Origin: Hexactinellida sp. DTS-2022
Lineage: Eukaryota > Porifera > Hexactinellida
NCBI GenBank assembly: GCA_028753945.1
Contig: JAPNXP010000002.1
Location: forward strand, 4,774,001-4,838,000
Length of the DNA stretch: 64,000 nucleotides
Reading direction: 5' to 3'
In this document: positions 34,868 to 45,379 of the stretch, one piece after another
Layout of the letters: each line of letters begins with the position of its first letter
Position numbering within the stretch: the stretch's first letter is position 1
Translations under genes and position numbers: made by a program
The notes under the pieces: model-generated
Databases searched by the model: none
What the model saw: only the letters and a program-made list of their open reading frames with translations
Told to the model about the DNA's origin: nothing

Positions 34868-37391
34868 TAAACTAAACTAATAGGAATGGGTTAGAACCAA
34901 GGGCGATGACCTGACAGCGGACGATGCCCTACAATTCAGTACAGTGCTTCGAAAAACACTGTACTGCTTCGAAAAACGCTCATGGAAAAAGGAATTGCAT
35001 TAGATCGGGGATGTCGCATACAACTTGTCCATCAGGATCCTGCTGATGTGGAAGCTCCAAAGGAAATCGAGAGTGATGAGTCAAGTCCGCGAGGGACCAC
35101 CCCTCCAGGCGTCCAGACCGTCCGATTCAAGCAAACCACAATACCCAGGAGGACCAGAACAGAACGTCCCAAGTGTTACGCATGTGGCTCATGCAATCAT
35201 CTGATCCGTGATTGCCCGAACAGACATTGCTATATTTGCGGTGAAGCTGGTCACAAGCCATTTGATTGTCCCCGTCGGGCAAGAAAACCGAAAGATCAGA
35301 AGCGTAGGATATACCAAGCATCTACAGGAGAAGAATCTGTAACTGTCCAAGTCAAGATCGGTCCTTACAACGTGGCTGCGATGTTGGATACTGGTGCGAA
35401 ACCTAGCGTCATTGATTACAATACAGCAGTGCAACTTCAACTGGCAAAGGACATGATACCCTCATCGAGTAAGGTATATGGCTTGTGCGATAACCCATTA
35501 CGAGTTCGGGGTTATGTCGACGCGTCGGTACGGATAGGCAACTCCGAACCGGTAATGGAGCGATTACAGGTGCTTGATAGCAAGGAGCCACTTCTACTTC
35601 TAGGCAGAAAGTTTATGGAACAACATGGTACAATCACGTTTGACTGGACCAACCGACAGATTCGCCTCGGGAGAACTTGGATTCGCGTTGAAGACTCTCT
35701 CATTGGGGCAACAGCCCTGAGTCGTGCAAGAGTGGCAAAAGAAGGAGATGTGGTGGAAACGGCTGGGAAATCGTGCGAGAGACTTATCTGTCCTGAGTTA
35801 AATCCTAGTTACGTGTGCAAGCTCGAAGCGCTGACTTCGGAATATGACTTCTTGTTCGCACGACACCACAAACGTCCGAATCGATGCAAGCTTAACGAGT
35901 CTCATTCAATTATTACAGGAGATGCACTACCCCAAAGGTCGCGCCCCAAACGTATTCCTCCGCACTGGGAGTCAGAGGTATCTAGGCAGTTAGAGGAATT
36001 GCTCGCAGCAGATCCACCCATATGTAAGCCAAGAAAATCTCCATGGTCATCTGATGTGGTGATGGTCAAGAAAAGAGATGGAACTTTTCGATTTTCCATC
36101 GACTACCGTCGGCTAAATGCCGTAACCAAAAGAGATAATTACAGTCTACCTGATCCACATTCGATATTCGACAAATTGGCAGGGAAAAGTTACTTCTCTA
36201 AACTAGATATTGCGTCAGCGTATTGGGCTATCCCAATTGATCAACAAGATGTAGAGAAAACAGCTTTCCATACGCCAAGGGGGATGTACGAAATGTTAGT
36301 AATGCCCTCCGGGTTATGCAATGCGCCAGCTACATTTCAGCGAGTGATGGATAGGGCACTAGATAAAGCACCCAACTGCGAAAGCTACGTTGATGATATC
36401 CTGGTTTTTTCGTCTACATTCGAAGATCACCTTCAAGATTTGAAGACTGTATTCCAGCGTATCGACAAGGCAGGTCTACAATTATGGAAGGACAAGTGTC
36501 AACTAGGGTACAGAGAAGTTGAATTCCTCGGTCACCAAATCTCGATGACGGGGAGGAGTCCCGTGCCAGATTATGTACACAAATTAGAAACTTTTCCTCA
36601 CCCCACAACTATTACAGAACTGCAAAGGTTTTTAGGTACTGTGAATTACTATCGTTGCTACATGAAGGACTTATCCAAGATTCCTGAGCCCTTGTATGCT
36701 CTCTTACAGAAAGGAAAATGTTGGCAATGGAATTCGCAATGTCGGACAGCTTTCGAACTGCTTCGCACACAGCTGGTAAGAGAACCTGTATCTCTTGCCC
36801 ACCCAGACGGGCAGGCTGAGTTTTATGCGGAAGGGGTAGCGAGTTATAGAGGAGTGGCCGCAGTGTTGTCACAGCTGGACAAAGAAACGGGCAAATTACG
36901 GCCTATTCAGTTTTTCTCCTCATCATTGAATTCTGCACAGAAAAACTATTCGTCGGGACAGCTGGAGGCATGGGCACTGGTGGCAGCGATTCGGAAATAG
37001 TCGGTATACCTGAAAGGGGCTGAAGTATTGTGCTACTAACTGACCACTGCCCTCTAAAATGGCTGCAGTTCCAAAGGGATCCCAAGCATACAACGCCCGT
37101 TGGTTAATGGAACTTCAGCAATTAACATTTAGGATTGATTACAGGCCGGGAAAGGAGAATCAGATTGCGGAACTAACTGAGTCGAAAACCAGGGATGAGC
37201 TTGGATGAAGATATTAATAATGAGGACGTATTTGAGGAAAATATTTTCCAGATTGCAGCTAAGGACGACATGTATTTAAGGATCGCAGACCAGCAGAAAC
37301 TTGATCAAGTTATAGCGGACGCGCTGGATCATTTAGATCAAGATGTGGGGATCACGACAGGACAGTTAAAGAAAGTAGCCGACAGACTGAA

Positions 37392-38826
37392 GGCTCTCCG
37401 TCTCCACTTGAGCGAACTCGTTTTTAACTGTTATTTTAAAACTACATCATATAATGATTCTATGAATATTCTAAACTCAACTTGCGTGTTCATACTTTTC
37501 CCATAGCAACAATTACAAAAATAGCATTATATGGATTCCTATACAAAGCTCCATATAGAAAATTATACAGGTTACTTTACGATAATTCTGCTATGGTTGT
37601 ATATTAAGTTAAGGTTAAATTACGGCAGATTCACCCAAAAAAACACATGAATTTAGTTTTGAAGGTGGGAGTTTGAATTTCACATATATGATGGGAGAGA
37701 TTATAGCTATATCGAAACTGAAAACGAAATCTAATTATCTTCTATAAATTCGAAATTATTGGGCTTGCAGTATTATGCTAATACAAAAGTCCCATAGGGG
37801 GATTTTTTCAGGCTCCACCTGATAAGTGTGTAGTTTGCAAGATCATTATTTGCTAAAGACCTGTACTGTGTGATCTATCAGAAAGATCATCGTTATGGGC
37901 GGTTGGTGAGTGGTTTAGAATTTTGATAAGATCTAAATAAAAAATATTGCGACCTTTTGAAACCAAAAAATGAATAAAAAGGTCATCTTTTCATGCGAAA
38001 TTTGATAAAATGCTTGATAAAAAAAATTCCAAGTCATAATTCAAAAATGTAAACCGTCTACCTACTCCGTACGCTTATAATCTTTAAATATTGATTCTGA
38101 TGACAAACATTGATAATTGCATTGCCAAATTACCGCATAATATCGACCACCACTTTTGGAAATCGCCCTATGGGAGATTTGTATTAGCCAAATTTTGAAA
38201 CCGACAAAAAATAAAAAGTATAATAGATAGGGACATTTTCTTTTTGGTTTATTGATTTGTATCGTATAGGTATATATTTCTCACAATTACAGATTAATAC
38301 AAGAACTTTCATTCACGTGGGGTAATTTAACCTTAATATGCTTATTGATCAATTGTATAAAGTATCCTGGTAGGGAGCTATGAAGCCAAATTCCCAATTA
38401 TGCTTATAACTTCCTTTATAACACGTCATCCCTTCGGAATTTTCGCAAATTTTGGCTATCAAACATTTATCATAGGCCTATTTTATTAGTGTTACATTTA
38501 TTTAAGTTTTATTTATGGGAAAAGCTCTTCATAGCTCCCTACCTAATAAATTTACCTATTGAATCCACTACAGTTCAGATCTACACTATGGACACTGTTC
38601 TTACCAACTTATATTAATTGGGGTCAGGTTTTGCTGATCCCCGAGATTTTTCTAATGAGATTTCTTCATTACGAAAACTTTGGCTGGGCAAAATTTGTTT
38701 TTCTTTGAATAGAATTTGCTCAAACTTTGCAGAAGCATTTAAACATATATTATATACAACAATCAGGAAAGACCTCGATTTTTCGAAAAATTGGGGTGTT
38801 TAGGGGTTCAGTAGGGGAGAAGAGCC
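37392..38826. mobile_element. Insertion in right arm with GGCTCT ends, carrying a nested family I element
   Basis: 1435 bp absent from the left arm, flanked by TGAA on both sides (37388-37391, 38827-38830). The ends are weak inverted repeats (GGCTCTCCGTCTCCACT versus GGCTCTTCTCCCCTACT). It contains the TTAA element at 37613-38332. The rest is non-coding. Boundaries are firm because the left arm provides the empty site; the element class is unknown. Confidence 0.82.
37613..38332. mobile_element. TTAA-target element, family I, nested in right arm
   Basis: 720 bp with TTAA at both sides (37609-37612, 38333-38336) and GGTTAAATTAC inverted ends. Nearly the same sequence as 31010-31727 but in the opposite orientation and at an unrelated site, so it is an independent insertion and not part of the arm duplication. 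Confidence 0.88.
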
Positions 38827-39237
38827 TGAACACTGCAGATGGCGCATTACGGTTTGAATAACGTCTTGTAGTTCCTAAACATCTTCGCAACGAGGTAATC
38901 CGTGTAATTCACGCACAACATCACCTCGGACAAGCGGCAACCTTGCGCTCGTTACGAAAAAGTTTCTTTTGGTTAGACATGCCTCGCGATGTAAAGTCCT
39001 TTTCTAGTGGATGCTTGGTATGTTAAAAAGGCAAACACAAAACTCAAGCTTGTGAGCCAACTTGTGTAATGGATATTGGTGAGGGCATTCAAGGTGAAAC
39101 AGTGGCAATGGATATTGGGACACTCCCGTGGACGGACGATGAGTCCTCAGGATATAGATATTTTCTATTGATGGTTGATCTCTTTACAGATTACATCGAG
39201 ATTCTGGCCGCTAAAGGATCAGGAAGCAAATACACTT

Positions 39238-39480
39238 TTGGATTAATGGTACACTGAAGAGGTTAATGGTATACCAAAGAGGTTACTGGTACACCAAACT
39301 GGTTAATGGTATGCCGAAAAGTTTAATGGACGTCAGCAGTTTCCACAGTCTCACTGCCTGATTTGAATTCAACAACTGCTCTATCGTGTCCCTTATACAC
39401 GTACTTGTACAGGTATAACATTAATCACCTCTATACATTAATCACCTCTGTCCAGATAACATTAATCACCTCTATCTAAG
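39238..39480. repeat. Tandem repeats at the truncated Gypsy end
   Basis: 39240-39330 carries about five copies of a ~20-base unit GGTTAATGGTACACCAAAGA. 39415-39478 carries TAACATTAATCACCTCTAT units. The mirror copy is at 30790-30900 and 31735-31800. They mark the point where the integrase sequence is lost. Confidence 0.75.
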
Positions 39481-39737
39481 TAATAACTGAATTGCTGTCA
39501 TTGCAAAACTTGCGTGCAGTAAATTCCAATATTCCCCGAAGACAGTCCACCTCTCAAACAATGTGTACCATAGGCGTCGAACTTTCCAATTTTTCTGAAA
39601 ATCTTGGGGGGGGTGCAGCCAGAGAACATTTAAATCCCAAGGGGGGGGGGGCAAAGGGTGAATACACGATTTCCGACATGACTACCTGTGGCAATCTCAG
39701 CATCAATCAGCCTTTTGCAAACAGATCTCACAGTTAA

Positions 39738-39905
39738 GGTTCAGGTATACTCTACAAATTTCGAATATTTAGATAAAATCCAAATCATTGTCTATCTCTC
39801 TTTTATTGCATTTTGGGATTGTATTGATACCAATGAGTACATTCAAGAGATTTCTAAGAAAGATTCCTAATATTTTTCCAGTTTGACACACTTTTGTCAC
39901 CTCAA
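39738..39905. mobile_element. Left-end fragment of a TTAA-target family B element
   Basis: Begins right after TTAA (39734-39737) with GGTTCAGGTATACTCTAC and follows the family for about 165 bp (TAGATAAAATCC, TCTCTTTTATTGCATTTT, TTGATACC). Homology then stops, and no right end was found downstream. Confidence 0.7.
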
Positions 39906-39948
39906 TTTTAGGAATAATTGTGAAAATGAATCGTTGAAACCAACAGAC

Positions 39949-40568
39949 ATGTCACAAAAAATAAATACCAAGAAATTGAAAACTGACTGTTTTAATAGAA
40001 ATTACACAGAAGATTTGTTCAAGCCCATCACATTCAAGTGGCGACAGAGAATTAATCAAGACATATTACTCCTGAAAACCAAATTGGAAGATCCACCAGA
40101 AATAGTTAAAACAGCATATATAAAGTTAAGAAATTGCTCTCCAAAAAAGAAAGTTTAAATTATTCCGGATGGAAATTGCCTCTACAGAGCCTTTAGTTGG
40201 TGGTTGACTGATACACACGATTTTCATGGCTTAATTCGGACCAAACTTGTTCAATTTATGGAATCATCTCCCCAATGTAAAATTATGTTGATAATAAGAC
40301 GAATCAATCTATGGAAGAATATCTAACACAAAATAATACTATGATTTCAACCGTATGGGGGAGTGATGTTGAGATATTTTGTATGGCAATATGGCTAAAA
40401 ACAGATGTATTTTTGTACATAAATAATACATGGGACAAATTTTCTTTCAAAGGGTTTAACCCCAAAGTAGGAAGAAATAATCCAAGCGACCAAGCAATTT
40501 ATATTGGAAATGAGGCCTCACATTATGAACCCATAATATCAGTTGTGAGAAAAGAGATGTCAAAGTAG
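39949..40568 (+). pseudogene. OTU-family cysteine protease pseudogene
   Basis: Decayed gene for an ovarian-tumour (OTU) domain protein, a family of deubiquitinating cysteine proteases. An N-terminal basic segment (about 65 codons) ends at an in-frame TAA (near 40156). Directly after it, in the same phase, comes the catalytic signature IIPDGNCLYRAFSWW (Asp and Cys of the active site), then FHGLIRTKLVQFM. A frame change near 40290 leads to EEYL, WGSDVEIFCMAIWL and the C-terminal IYIGNEASHYEPI with the catalytic His. All three key positions are recognisable. OTU domains occur both in host genes and in several transposon classes; it lies outside the inverted ends of the neighbouring Mutator-like element, so ownership is unresolved. 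Confidence 0.8.
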
Positions 40569-40817
40569 ATTCTATCATCATTTCATTTAGTTATAGAGAG
40601 TAGAAACAAATAATTCATAATGAGATTCCTTTACAATGATAAATATTCATTCTATGTATGCATTCATTTCTTTAGCGGTTATGGGATTTATACACAATTT
40701 GCACAATTCGTTTGCTTCCACTATTTGGGTTGTTCACATAGAACTTTCAGCCTTTGAGTGGGATATATTTACCTATAATAATGTACATTGACTGATACCA
40801 AAGCTTTGATCCTTAGG
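40569..40817. other. Non-coding stretch
   Basis: Nothing recognisable. Confidence 0.4.
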
Positions 40818-40819
40818 TA

Positions 40820-40979
40820 CAGTCGATTCGGGTGTTTTTGCCTCCCCGTTATTTTGCCCCCTTGCACATACTTGTTTATCCATAAGACAATTCATATACG
40901 TACAGTTGAAATCGAATTGTTTTGCCTATGGGGTTTTGCCTCTTTTCCCATGCATTTAGGGGGGGGACGATTTCGCCTG
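40820..40979. mobile_element. TA-target MITE, family K copy 1
   Basis: 160 bp between TA dinucleotides (40818-40819, 40980-40981), ends CAGTCGATTCGGGTGTTTTT and a loosely matching right end (...GACGATTTCGCCTG). It shares ends and the ATGCATTTAGGGGG-type interior with 55173-55339. Non-coding. Confidence 0.65.
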
Positions 40980-41184
40980 TACTCTCAATTTGAAAGAGAA
41001 TGAACTTCCCTTGAGTTCCCCTTGATTCTGCCTTGTGAATCGAGTATACTGACTTAAAATAATATCATCAACAATATTATCTACAGTCAACGCCCTGCGT
41101 ACCAAGTCGGAAAGCTTGTAGGATCATAAATGCAATTTCGTCGGTTATACGAAGTCCCAAAAGTACTGGAAAAATTGATAGATT

Positions 41185-41390
41185 TGGGGAAGTCACCCCC
41201 AAACTTGGGGGGGTCCCCCCAAATGAATTTGATAATTCGCAGTCTTGGGGGGTCCCCCCCAAATTTGGGGGGACTCCCCCAAGTGAAACAAAGTTGGAAA
41301 ATGTGGGGGGGTCCCCCCAAATATATTTGAAAATTAGCTGATTTGGGGGGGTGCCTCCCAAAATTGGGGGACCCCCCCAAATGAAACCCT
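41185..41390. repeat. G/C-run array with many self-complementary units
   Basis: Ten or so runs of five to seven G or C, alternating with AAAT/AATTTG spacers (for example CCCCCCAAATTTGGGGGG). Each run has complementary neighbours, so both hairpins and four-stranded G structures are possible. Units recur about every 45 bases with a partly conserved spacer (ATTTGAAAATTAGCTG / AATTTGATAATTCGCAG). Highly distinct from the AT-rich surroundings. Confidence 0.8.
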
Positions 41391-41658
41391 ACAATTCCAA
41401 GACAATAATCAAAACATAATCATAAATTCACTTGATAAAGTGGTTATAACATTTCTTAAATATCATTTAGGCAGCAACGATCAATTAAAACCCAATAATG
41501 AACAGTATTAAATTGATTTAAATAACTATCGTTCTAAATGGAATTCAATCATATTTGTGCCATTAGTTGACCAATCAATTTATAGGGGAATTGTCGGTAT
41601 CTGGTTTGTTGTAGTATTTACAATTGAATGATCTTGTCATTCTTGTAAATTAATTAAT
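41391..41658. other. Non-coding stretch ending in the left MULE target duplication
   Basis: No gene found. ATTAATTAAT at 41649-41658 is duplicated at 46162-46171. Confidence 0.5.
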
Positions 41659-41829
41659 GGGAAAATTCCAAAAATACTCAACTTTATTGCAAATTTCCAA
41701 ATATACTCAACAATACTCAACTAATTTGTAAATATACTCAAGTTTTATTAGATTATTGCAAATATATTCAAGTCTTATTGGATTATTCTAAATATGCTCA
41801 AGTTTTATTGGATTATTGAAACCAGTATG

Positions 41830-42505
41830 GTGCTCCAACCACAAATATTTATTAGTACAAGCTGCTCGTATGCTCTACGCGCGTCCTTACAACTTGTACT
41901 CGGGCCTGAGGCCCTCGCTTGTATTTCAAGCATGTTCCTTTTCAAATTAAATGTTGTTATTGATGAGTGGCCCCTAGCTGTCTATTTATATCCGTGGATC
42001 TTAGCTACATGTTTTTATATAGTAAATAATTTAGATATTTATGCTAATTTGAACAGATAATTTTCTAGATATTAAGATATTAAAGCTTGTCCGTGTATAA
42101 TAATATACCAACTCCAAATATAAAATTAAACAACACTAAGTAACTGTACCAGTGGACCCCTAACTTTGGGATATGGAGAAGTTATTGAATTGATTGATAA
42201 TAATTTGATATCAAATAACACAATGGAATGTTAGAAATGTATGGAAAGAGCCGCAAATAACTTATTAGATGCCTGAACTTTCTCTCGTCAATTAGATTAC
42301 TGTCTCAGTATTCAATAATGCACACTTAACATTTGACAGACACTAAGCATTCAATTATATTAATTGAATGCTAGCTGCTAATCCATACTGGAACAACCCT
42401 CGAATTTAATTGGCTAAAGGTTTTGACACCTTTTGTGATTGAAGATGTCAATATTTTCTTAGATATTGAACTTGTTTGTACATACAGTATTCCCTACGGG
42501 TAGCT
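41830..42505. other. Non-coding stretch inside the Mutator-like element
   Basis: Between the outer and inner left ends. An open frame at 41794-42060 shows no recognisable domain. Confidence 0.4.
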
Positions 42506-42507
42506 GG

Positions 42508-42660
42508 AATTTGTCCTAAAAATTGATGGATTTTGTCCTAAACTCCAGGATTGGAATTTGTCCTAACTTTCTATTGAAATTTTGGAATTTGTCCTAACTG
42601 TATAATTTTGATTTTGTCCTAACTTTCGATATTGGAATTTGACCAAACTTAGGAAATTGT
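42508..42660. repeat. Inner left inverted end (TTTGTCCTAA repeats)
   Basis: Five to six imperfect copies of GGAATTTGTCCTAACTTT. The complement is found at 45380-45828 in matching order (including CTCCAGGATTGGAATTTGTCC versus CTTCAGGAATGGAATTTGTCC). Confidence 0.78.
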
Positions 42661-42794
42661 GTATATGTTTGTTTTACATTAACACTTAACTTATGTGTCT
42701 CCGTTTGATTGAACTCGAATAGTCTAAGTTTTGTTTCACATTAACACTAAGTATGGGTGCTTGTTGAGGTCAAATACATATACGTACCTTATTA

Positions 42795-42915
42795 TAGGAA
42801 ATTAACGCGCCATGTAATTAACGCGAAGGAAATTAACGCTCCATGAAATTAAGGCGAAGGAAATTAACGCGATTTGGAGAAATTCGCGTTAATTTCATGG
42901 CGCGTTAATTTCCTA
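42795..42915. mobile_element. Palindromic AACGCG-type MITE
   Basis: 121 bp. The first and last 20 bases are exact inverted copies (TAGGAAATTAACGCGCCATG). Internal units repeat GAAATTAACGCG. A related block lies at 18690-18770. Non-coding; target duplication unclear. Confidence 0.7.
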
Positions 42916-43541
42916 AAATACGGTATATACTGATTTTATTACATTTACTAAATTTCAAAAAAAAATATTTTCTGTAATTGAAGGAAAGAAACTAAATTCA
43001 ATATTCTGTAATTGAAGGAAAGAAACTGAATTCAAATAATTATGAATGTAGAGGATTTCGCTATGTAAAGTCTAGAGAACATGGAGATTCTATTTATCTC
43101 AAATGTGCACTATTTCGAATCAAATCTTGTACTTGTACTGGGAAAATTAATAAGCAAACAAATCTACTCGAATTAACGAGTCCACACTGTCACGACCCAG
43201 GGGCAAATTATTCTAGAAAGATTATTATCACTAATACAATTATGCTCAAGGCTGAGAATTCAACGACCAACCTTAGGGAATTATTCAATGAATGTTGCAG
43301 AGAATCAGATGAAGCATCATCAGTAACATTCAGAAGTTTGCAGAGCAGGATGTATAAGAGGAGGAGAATCTTACAACCGAAACTACCCTCCTCGGCTCAA
43401 GAATTTGATTCCTTCTTGCAAGAATCACAGTATTACATTAATCATATACAAACCATAATCTAGTATAAGGACCAGGTTGCAGTTATCTGGGAATCAAGTC
43501 AAATGGTAAATTGCCAAAGAAATACAACAGACATCCAGTTT

Positions 43542-44025
43542 CAGGGTTGGGTTCAATTATAATTGTAATTAATTCAATTACAATTAATTACGTTTTGACA
43601 TAATTGTAATTGTAATTGTGATTGGAAACCACAAATCCCTATAATTGTAATTGTAATTGTATTGAAAAACACGAATCCCAATAATTGTAAATGTAATTGA
43701 AAAGCACTAATCCATATTGGCAATTTTAAATGAAATAATTTGTTCTTAAAAGTAGACGGAAAGATTGTCGATTATACGTTTTCTAGTGTTCGTTATTAAT
43801 ATAATATTATTAGAACACCAGTTATGGCTTTGGACTGACATTTTGCTAGACTTCTTAGTAGTGAAGTGGGAGCAAGTTTTAAATCAGGGGGGCACGTGCT
43901 TCCCCCCAACCTCCTTTGGAAAACCGAAATCCTTACAATTGTAATTGTAATTGTAGTTGAAATTCTAAAGATAGCGTAATTTTAATTGTAATTATAATTG
44001 AAAATTCTAATTGAATCCAACCCTG
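43542..44025. mobile_element. hAT-type MITE in the MULE gene
   Basis: 484 bp with an exact 8-bp duplication TCCAGTTT (43534-43541 and 44026-44033). Ends CAGGGTTGGGTTCAATTA and ...TTGAATCCAACCCTG. The interior is rich in AATTGTAATTGTAATTG. The 8-bp duplication and CAGGG ends fit hAT elements. Confidence 0.88.
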
Positions 44026-44268
44026 TCCAGTTTGATGCAACGTTTAAGGTTGTCCCCAGACTTTTCTAACAACTCTTCACAATTTTCATTCATTTCAGAG
44101 GCCATACTCTCCCTGCGCTACATATTCTGCTGACTCGTAAAACAGAGAGGCTTTACGAAGCTGTGTTGATAATAATTCGGCGATTAATACCTGAATTTAA
44201 TTCAGCATTTGCAATCGGAGATTTTGAGCAGGTTTCAAGAAATGCACTAGAATCAATCATTCCATCTA

Positions 44269-44452
44269 CAGGTAAACCTCCCAAAGTGGCACCCATCGGG
44301 AGATTGATTTTGTGCCGCTTCTCGGAGGTTGCCGCTTTGGGAGGTTGCTCGTAAGGTAAAACGCCCAAAGCGGCACCCATCGGGAGAATGATCTTGTGCC
44401 GCTTCTCGGAGGTTTCCGCTACTCGGAGGTGCCGCTTTGGGACGTTTACCTG
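44269..44452. mobile_element. TA-target palindromic MITE, copy 2, in the MULE core
   Basis: 184 bp between TA dinucleotides (44267-44268, 44453-44454), same family as 815-999. It separates the DFE segment from the GC.FH segment of the transposase; with one TA counted, the reading phase on the two sides agrees, which fixes the boundaries. Confidence 0.88.
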
Positions 44453-45379
44453 TATTACCATTATTGGTTGCTGGTTCCATTTACCAAAGCAATTTTTGAA
44501 AAGGTCCAGAAACTTGGGCTTTCCAAATTATATAAGCAAAATCAATTCTTTTCAATATCAGACAATAAGAATAACTGTTTACTTATCTATGGCGATACCA
44601 TCAACTGATTTAAATGATACTAAAAAAGAGTTAGTTAATTAGTTTAGAAATTATTTTAGTAGGAATTGGCTAATTGGAAAAATTAATCTGTCCGTTTTCA
44701 TTTCTGAAAATGCCACTAACAGTCCATAAAATCAATAATTAAATACCTCATCCTAACGTATTGAAGTTTATGAGATGTTTGGACATTGTAATATCAGATT
44801 ATAGTATCGAATTACAACGATTACTTCAAGGTGCTGAAAGAACTAGGGGCGCCAATTCAAATACAAAAACAAAAAGGAAGAGCAGAAATAAATATAAAGA
44901 AAAATACTTAAACGGTACACTAAATTCAAATGAATATCTCAATAGCATAGCATCAACTATAGGACGCAAAATTATTCTCTTGAAATTATTCCACATAGTG
45001 ACAGCTCTGATGGACAGTGATGGTTCATCTGGTGATGACTTAACAATCGATGTAGAAGCGAATATTTGTCATATTTGATTATTTCCAATGAAGGAGAATT
45101 TTGCACTCCTGCATAAGATCATGTTCATGCAGGTTTTTGCAAAGGATGTGCTGAACGTTTAGTGGACATGAAAGTTAAATGCCACGCAGATATAATGAGT
45201 ATTTTGAAAGTTTTCCTATAATAATTGTTAATAGGTATTCCAATATTCTATATTTTCCATATTATTTCAATACTCTATAATTTCCGTATTATTTCAATAT
45301 CTATATTTTCCCATATTACGTATTTTAATCAGTTCTCAAATCCGCTATTTTCGGGGAGGGTCAGGTAGGACAATATACA

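Larger units (their letters stand above)
34868..39257 (+). pseudogene. Truncated Gypsy gag-pol, plus strand (right arm)
   Basis: Same copy as the left arm. A 672-codon frame (34982-37000) runs from the gag tail through CCHC knuckles, DTG protease, YVDD reverse transcriptase and early RNase H to a TAG. The 20-bp duplication just upstream shifts the earlier gag frame, so this arm's open frame starts later than the left one. Then come broken RNase H remains, a short frame 37195-37400 with the inter-domain segment, a 1435-bp insertion, the integrase HHCC finger (38830-39030) and the first Asp segment at 39069-39230 (AMDIGTLPWTDDESSGYRYF). Coding homology ends about 39232 and passes into tandem repeats. 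Confidence 0.9.
34868..39737 (-). repeat. Right arm of the palindrome
   Basis: Inverted copy of 30531-34688, longer because it holds its own 1435-bp insertion (37392-38826). It also has a 20-bp tandem duplication near 34955 (ACTGTACTGCTTCGAAAAAC). It ends exactly at a TTAA (39734-39737) where a family B element begins; the left arm has the matching TTAA at 30531-30534 followed by more helicase sequence. So the visible edge of the palindrome on this side is set by an insertion. Confidence 0.92.
42970..45227 (+). pseudogene. FLYWCH-MULE transposase with C-terminal RING finger (broken)
   Basis: In order: a FLYWCH-type finger at 42998-43195 (ECRGFRYVKS, YLKC, CTCTGKI, HCHDPG); a helical linker to 43463; a TAG; the MULE core start with the first catalytic Asp (44034, DATFKVVPRLF, then a TAA), TERLYEAVLIIIRRLIPEF, and the second Asp in IGDFEQVSRNAL (about 44215); the GCWFHFTKAIF block at 44467 and QKLGLSKLYKQN; then decayed sequence; a basic segment at 44761-45000; and the end of a RING finger (CHIC, then DHVHAGFCKGC and VKCHADI) up to a stop at 45225-45227. 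RING fingers mark ubiquitin ligases. Three MITEs interrupt the unit, one of them in its right inverted end. The reading phase is kept across the two insertions in the coding part once each insertion and one target copy are ignored; the two stops noted are separate damage. Confidence 0.8.

Noticed and set aside
32576-37000. Two independent active Gypsy elements with intact pol
   Set aside because: Both copies lack LTRs, the gag N-terminus, most of the integrase and part of RNase H, and they are the same truncated copy duplicated.
30531-39737. Palindrome as one composite transposon with terminal inverted repeats
   Set aside because: The outer edges are inside a helicase fragment and at a TTAA insertion; no target duplication or typical termini flank the arms, so a segmental inverted duplication fits better.
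41077-41380. Gly/Pro-rich open frames on both strands
   Set aside because: They are produced by the G-run/C-run array and are open because of base composition, not because of coding.
41391-41658. Possible Ulp1-type protease fragment before the MULE element
   Set aside because: A weak IFVPL-like segment only; no catalytic His-Asp-Cys order could be traced.
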